From Paenibacillus tritici (GTDB lineage Bacteria > Bacillota > Bacilli > Paenibacillales > Paenibacillaceae), in NCBI RefSeq assembly GCF_013204885.1, contig NZ_JABMKX010000004.1:248001-312000 (forward strand): DNA of 64,000 bases, given 5' to 3'. Position 1 is the stretch's first letter. The number at the start of each line of letters is the position of its first letter. Below, piece by piece: positions 60,401 through 64,000 of the stretch. Below the pieces are notes generated by a model, which had not been told where the DNA came from, did no database searches, and saw nothing but the letters and a program-made list of their open reading frames with translations. The translations under genes and the position numbers were made by a program.

Positions 60401-62038
60401 ATGGATTATCCAATCAACATCCTGCTCGTAGACGATCATCCCGAGAACCTGCTTGCCATTGAGGCCGTTCTCAGCGGAGAGCCTTACCGGTTATTTCGGG
60501 CCTATTCCGGGATTGAGGCTTTGCGCTGTTTGCTGGAAGAGGAATTTGCGGTCATTGTAATGGATGTGCAAATGCCGGGAATGGACGGGCTGGAGACAGC
60601 CCGCCTCATCCGCACGCGGGAGAAGAACAATTTCGTGCCGATTATTTTCATGACCGCTAACAGCACTACCATGGAGGATATCTTCGCTGGCTATTCCGTC
60701 GGCGCTATGGATTATATGACGAAGCCCATCGTCCCGCAGCTGTTCAAATCCAAGATTGAGGGTTACGTCAGTATGTATGAAGCCAACAAAACGCTGCTGC
60801 TCCAGAGCGAAATGCTGAAGATGCAGGCGAGGCAGATGGAGAGAACCAATCAGGAGCTAAGGGAAGCGAAGGAAACAGCGGAGGTGGCCTCCCGGGTGAA
60901 ATCGGAATTCCTGGCCATGATGAGCCACGAGATCCGGACTCCGCTGAACGGGATTATCGGGATGTCTGATCTGCTGCTCGCCTCGGATCTGCCGGAGGAA
61001 TACGCTGAAATGGCAGGGATTATCCATACAAGCAGCAATGCCCTTCTATCGGTGATCAACCCCATTCTGGATTATTCCAAGCTTGAATCCGGCAAGCTGG
61101 TGGTGGAGGAGGCGCCGTTCTCGCTTCAAGACTGCCTGAGTGAGACGATTGCCCTGTTCACTGCCAAGACCCGTGAGCGGAAGCTTGATATGGTGGTGAT
61201 GATTGACCCCGCCGTGCCGCCCTATCTGTCGGGAGATGTGAACCGCCTCCGCCAGGTGCTGAATAATCTGGTAGGCAACGCAGTGAAATTCACCCATGCA
61301 GGCAGTGTATACATAATGGTTAACAAGCTGGGGGAAGACGCGGATAAGCTTACGCTTGAATTTACCATCAAGGATACAGGAATCGGAATTCCCCGGGACA
61401 AAATAAACGAGCTGTTTCAGCCCTTCTCCCAGCTCGATGCGTCTACTACACGCAGGTTCGGAGGCACGGGGCTTGGTCTATCCATCAGCAAATCCCTGGT
61501 TGAGCTGATGGGCGGAATGATCCGGGCAGAGCCGTCCGATGAACCGGGGGCTACCTTTGTGTTCACCATCGTTGTCCATGAGCATCATGGCGAGCTGCCG
61601 GAGGAGTACGAGCCGGTGCCGGGGGCTGTGGTCTATCCGAAGACAAGCCCTGCGGGTGCGCCGGTACATGTGCTGGTTGCGGAAGAGGATCAGGTATGCC
61701 GGAAGCTGCTGCAGCGAATGCTCGGAACGCTGGGGTTCTCCGCCGACTTGGCCGAGAATAGTACGGAGATACTGGCTGCGCTGGAGCATAGGCCTTATCC
61801 ACTGCTGTTCCTTGATCTGCGGACCCCTGGCCGGGAAGGCTGGAAGGCGGTTCAGGCCATGAAGTCGCAGTCCATAGATGAGCCTCCTGTCATTATTGGG
61901 ATGACGGGCGACTTTTCCAGGGAATTCATGCAGCAGTGTATATTGTCGGGAGTGGATGATTTCATCGCCAGACCGGTGAGGCTGGATGTTATACAACAGG
62001 TCATGCAAAAATATGTGCTGGATAAGGGGCAGGGTTGA
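60401..62038 (+). CDS. Hybrid REC-histidine kinase-REC protein
   Basis: A 545-residue cytoplasmic signalling protein. I choose ATG 60401, after GAGGG; GTG 60389 is also in frame. The first receiver (about 5-125) has Asp55 in [13 protein letters not shown] coiled coil leads to the kinase core with His176 in [14 protein letters not shown] box [12 protein letters not shown] and G boxes KDTGIGIP and [10 protein letters not shown] second receiver (about 425-545) has Asp472 in LFLDLRTPG. There is no membrane helix. The HAMP-array gene starts 4 bp later and is a likely partner. Confidence 0.9.
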   Translation: MDYPINILLVDDHPENLLAIEAVLSGEPYRLFRAYSGIEALRCLLEEEFAVIVMDVQMPGMDGLETARLIRTREKNNFVPIIFMTANSTTMEDIFAGYSVGAMDYMTKPIVPQLFKSKIEGYVSMYEANKTLLLQSEMLKMQARQMERTNQELREAKETAEVASRVKSEFLAMMSHEIRTPLNGIIGMSDLLLASDLPEEYAEMAGIIHTSSNALLSVINPILDYSKLESGKLVVEEAPFSLQDCLSETIALFTAKTRERKLDMVVMIDPAVPPYLSGDVNRLRQVLNNLVGNAVKFTHAGSVYIMVNKLGEDADKLTLEFTIKDTGIGIPRDKINELFQPFSQLDASTTRRFGGTGLGLSISKSLVELMGGMIRAEPSDEPGATFVFTIVVHEHHGELPEEYEPVPGAVVYPKTSPAGAPVHVLVAEEDQVCRKLLQRMLGTLGFSADLAENSTEILAALEHRPYPLLFLDLRTPGREGWKAVQAMKSQSIDEPPVIIGMTGDFSREFMQQCILSGVDDFIARPVRLDVIQQVMQKYVLDKGQG

Positions 62039-62042
62039 TACT

Positions 62043-64000
62043 ATGAGCGATGACAACCAAATCAATGAGATACACGGCGATGTAATAGACACCGGCGAGC
62101 TGCTGAGCGCCTTGATGGCGATGAAGAAGGGCAATTTCTCCCACAGAATGCCTTATGACCGGACGGGAATCGCCGGGAAGGTAGCGGATACGTTCAATGA
62201 GATCATGGATATTCAGGAGAGCCTGGTGCATGAGGTTCAGGCTGTGGCCCGGGTAGTCGGCAAGGAGGGGAATCTGTCCAGAAGGTTCGCGCAGAAGAAT
62301 CTGGGCGGGTCCTGGGAGACGGTCACCGATTCCTTGAACGGTCTGGTGATTGACCTGATTCAGCCGACCAGCGAGATGGTCCGGGTGATTAACGCCGTAG
62401 CCAAAGGCGACCTGTCCCAGAAGGTGGAGCTGGAGATCGAAGGACGGCCGCTCACCGGTGAGTTCCAGAGAACGGCAAGCAACATTAATATGATGGTCAA
62501 CCAGCTCAGCACCTTCGCCTCCGAGGTGACCCGCGTGGCGCGTGAGGTCGGAACAGAAGGCATCCTGGGCGGTCAGGCCGATGTTAAAGGGGTCTCCGGC
62601 ACCTGGAAGGATCTGACCGACAGCGTGAATTATATGGCGACGAACCTGACGGATCAGGTGCGCAATATCGCGGCGGTAACCACCGCCGTTGCCAACGGGG
62701 ATCTGTCGAAGCAGATTACGGTGAATGCGCGGGGCGAAATTCTGGAGCTGAAGAATACGATCAACACGATGGTGGATCAGCTCTCTATGTTCTCTTCCGA
62801 GGTAACCCGGGTGGCCCGTGAGGTGGGGACAGAGGGTAAGCTTGGCGGACAGGCCGATGTGAAGGATGTCTCCGGGACCTGGCGGGATTTGACCGAAAGC
62901 GTCAACTATATGGCGTCCAATCTGACGAACCAGGTGCGTAACATCGCGGTGGTGACCACTGCGGTGGCGAACGGCGATCTGTCGAAGAAGATTACTGCCG
63001 ATGTCCAGGGCGAAATTCTGGAGCTGAAGAATACGATCAATACGATGGTGGATCAATTATCGACGTTTGCTTCCGAGGTGACCCGGATGGCCCGCGAGGT
63101 GGGAACGGAAGGGATACTTGGCGGACAGGCCGATGTCAAAGGCGTGTCCGGCACCTGGCGGGATTTGACCGAAAGTGTAAATTACATGGCGTCTAACTTA
63201 ACCAACCAGGTGCGTAATATTGCGGAGGTAACCACTGCGGTGGCCAAGGGCGACTTGTCGAAGACGATCACCGTCGATGCGAAGGGCGAGATTCTGGAGC
63301 TCAAAAGCACGATTAACATCATGGTGGACCAGCTCAGCAACTTCGCCTCCGAGGTGACGCGGGTGGCGCGCGAGGTATCTACTGAAGGTATTCTCGGCGG
63401 TCAGGCGGATGTGAAGGGAGTCTCCGGCACCTGGAAGGATCTTACTGACAGCGTTAACTTCATGGCGGGCACGCTGACGGATCAGGTGCGTAATATCGCC
63501 GAAGTGACGACAGCCGTCGCCAAAGGCGACCTGTCCAAGCAGATTACGGTGAATGCGACCGGCGAGATCCTGGAGCTGAAGAACACCATTAACACCATGG
63601 TGGAGCAGCTGTCGATCTTCGCCTCCGAGGTCACGCGGGTGGCGCGTGAGGTGGGCACCGAGGGGATGCTGGGCGGACAGGCCCAGGTGAAGGGCGTGGC
63701 CGGGACCTGGCGGGACTTGACCGAGAGCGTCAACTATATGGCGTCCAATCTGACCAATCAGGTGCGCAATATTGCGGTGGTAACGACAGCGGTGGCGAAC
63801 GGCGATCTGTCCAAGAAGATCACTGCGGATGTGCAGGGCGAAATCCTGGAGCTGAAGAATACGATCAATACGATGGTGGACCAGCTCTCCATGTTCTCCT
63901 CCGAGGTTACGCGTGTGGCGCGCGAGGTAGGGACGGACGGCAAGCTCGGCGGACAGGCGCAGGTGAAGGGGGTCGGCGGCACCTGGAGGGATCTGACCGA
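62043..64000 (+). CDS. HAMP-array signalling protein, incomplete at the right edge
   Basis: An open frame from ATG 62043 to the edge (at least 652 residues), starting 4 bp after the hybrid kinase stop. A first diverged HAMP-like unit is followed by at least five near-identical 92-residue units, each with [13 protein letters not shown] and [18 protein letters not shown] and [13 protein letters not shown] segments. This arrangement is that of the fungal group III (Nik1/Os-1) osmosensing kinases and their bacterial relatives, in which the array is followed by kinase and receiver domains. Those lie outside the window, so the kinase part is inferred. Confidence 0.85.
   Translation, partial: MSDDNQINEIHGDVIDTGELLSALMAMKKGNFSHRMPYDRTGIAGKVADTFNEIMDIQESLVHEVQAVARVVGKEGNLSRRFAQKNLGGSWETVTDSLNGLVIDLIQPTSEMVRVINAVAKGDLSQKVELEIEGRPLTGEFQRTASNINMMVNQLSTFASEVTRVAREVGTEGILGGQADVKGVSGTWKDLTDSVNYMATNLTDQVRNIAAVTTAVANGDLSKQITVNARGEILELKNTINTMVDQLSMFSSEVTRVAREVGTEGKLGGQADVKDVSGTWRDLTESVNYMASNLTNQVRNIAVVTTAVANGDLSKKITADVQGEILELKNTINTMVDQLSTFASEVTRMAREVGTEGILGGQADVKGVSGTWRDLTESVNYMASNLTNQVRNIAEVTTAVAKGDLSKTITVDAKGEILELKSTINIMVDQLSNFASEVTRVAREVSTEGILGGQADVKGVSGTWKDLTDSVNFMAGTLTDQVRNIAEVTTAVAKGDLSKQITVNATGEILELKNTINTMVEQLSIFASEVTRVAREVGTEGMLGGQAQVKGVAGTWRDLTESVNYMASNLTNQVRNIAVVTTAVANGDLSKKITADVQGEILELKNTINTMVDQLSMFSSEVTRVAREVGTDGKLGGQAQVKGVGGTWRDLT
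62658..64000 (+). repeat. Tandem 276-bp coding repeats (HAMP units)
   Basis: The sequence GTGCG.AA.ATCGCGG recurs at 62658, 62934, 63210, 63486 and 63762, exactly 276 bp (92 codons) apart. The units are very alike at DNA level, pointing to recent duplication or gene conversion, and are prone to copy-number change. Confidence 0.9.

Noticed and set aside
60850..63982. Several long minus-strand frames opposite the kinase and HAMP genes
   Set aside because: They mirror the repeat codons of the real plus-strand genes and lack start signals.

Overview
The window looks like a Paenibacillus-type Firmicute chromosome. The grounds are S-layer-homology (SLH) proteins, YesM/YesN-type two-component systems, LplB/YtcP-type sugar transporters, AraC regulators beside glycoside hydrolases, Gram-positive ribosome binding sites (GGAGG) and cre-like sites. 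No rRNA, tRNA or CRISPR was seen.

Layout. 1-4.4 kb: a sugar ABC transporter (two permeases plus the first codons of a third gene) divergent from a membrane-anchored AraC regulator. 4.5-8.1 kb: an ABC exporter with its two-component system. 8.3-12.7 kb: a large secreted amidase with SLH domains and two small orphan genes. 12.8-27.4 kb: a galactomannan utilisation locus (AraC, GH36 alpha-galactosidase, YesM/YesN, LplB/YtcP permeases, solute-binding lipoprotein, secreted SLH-anchored GH26 mannanase, intracellular GH26).

27.5-39.2 kb is a visibly AT-rich accessory island. It opens with a frameshifted IS4-type element and holds an ECF sigma/anti-sigma pair, a protein with two fused thioredoxin-like domains, and a compact operon: a 72-residue peptide with 8 cysteines, an ABC exporter, a thioredoxin-like protein, a cysteine desulfurase and a second ECF-like sigma factor. 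An orphan solute-binding lipoprotein follows. This looks like an undescribed system for making and exporting a cysteine-rich peptide.

39.3-49.8 kb returns to ordinary base composition and is a single 11-gene operon with mostly overlapping genes. It combines SbnA/SbnB (2,3-diaminopropionate synthesis), the citrate-lyase acyl carrier CitD, a CitE-type lyase, both CitD-arm enzymes (CitG, CitX), an aminoacyl-tRNA-synthetase-like amino acid:[carrier protein] ligase, two ATP-grasp ligases, a GH88 hydrolase and an MFS exporter. CitF, needed for citrate lyase proper, is absent. My reading is a small-molecule biosynthetic pathway in which an amino acid is charged onto CitD, modified by the CitE-like enzyme and joined to diaminopropionate by the ATP-grasp enzymes. 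I consider this the most novel content of the window.

49.9-64 kb: a small protein, two MerR regulators with 19-bp-spacer target promoters (zinc alcohol dehydrogenase; SDR oxidoreductase), GH27 alpha-galactosidase with an AraC regulator, a CE2-type esterase, a DinG/XPD-type helicase, an unknown zinc-ribbon protein, a REC-kinase-REC hybrid and a protein with tandem 92-residue HAMP repeats that runs off the right edge.
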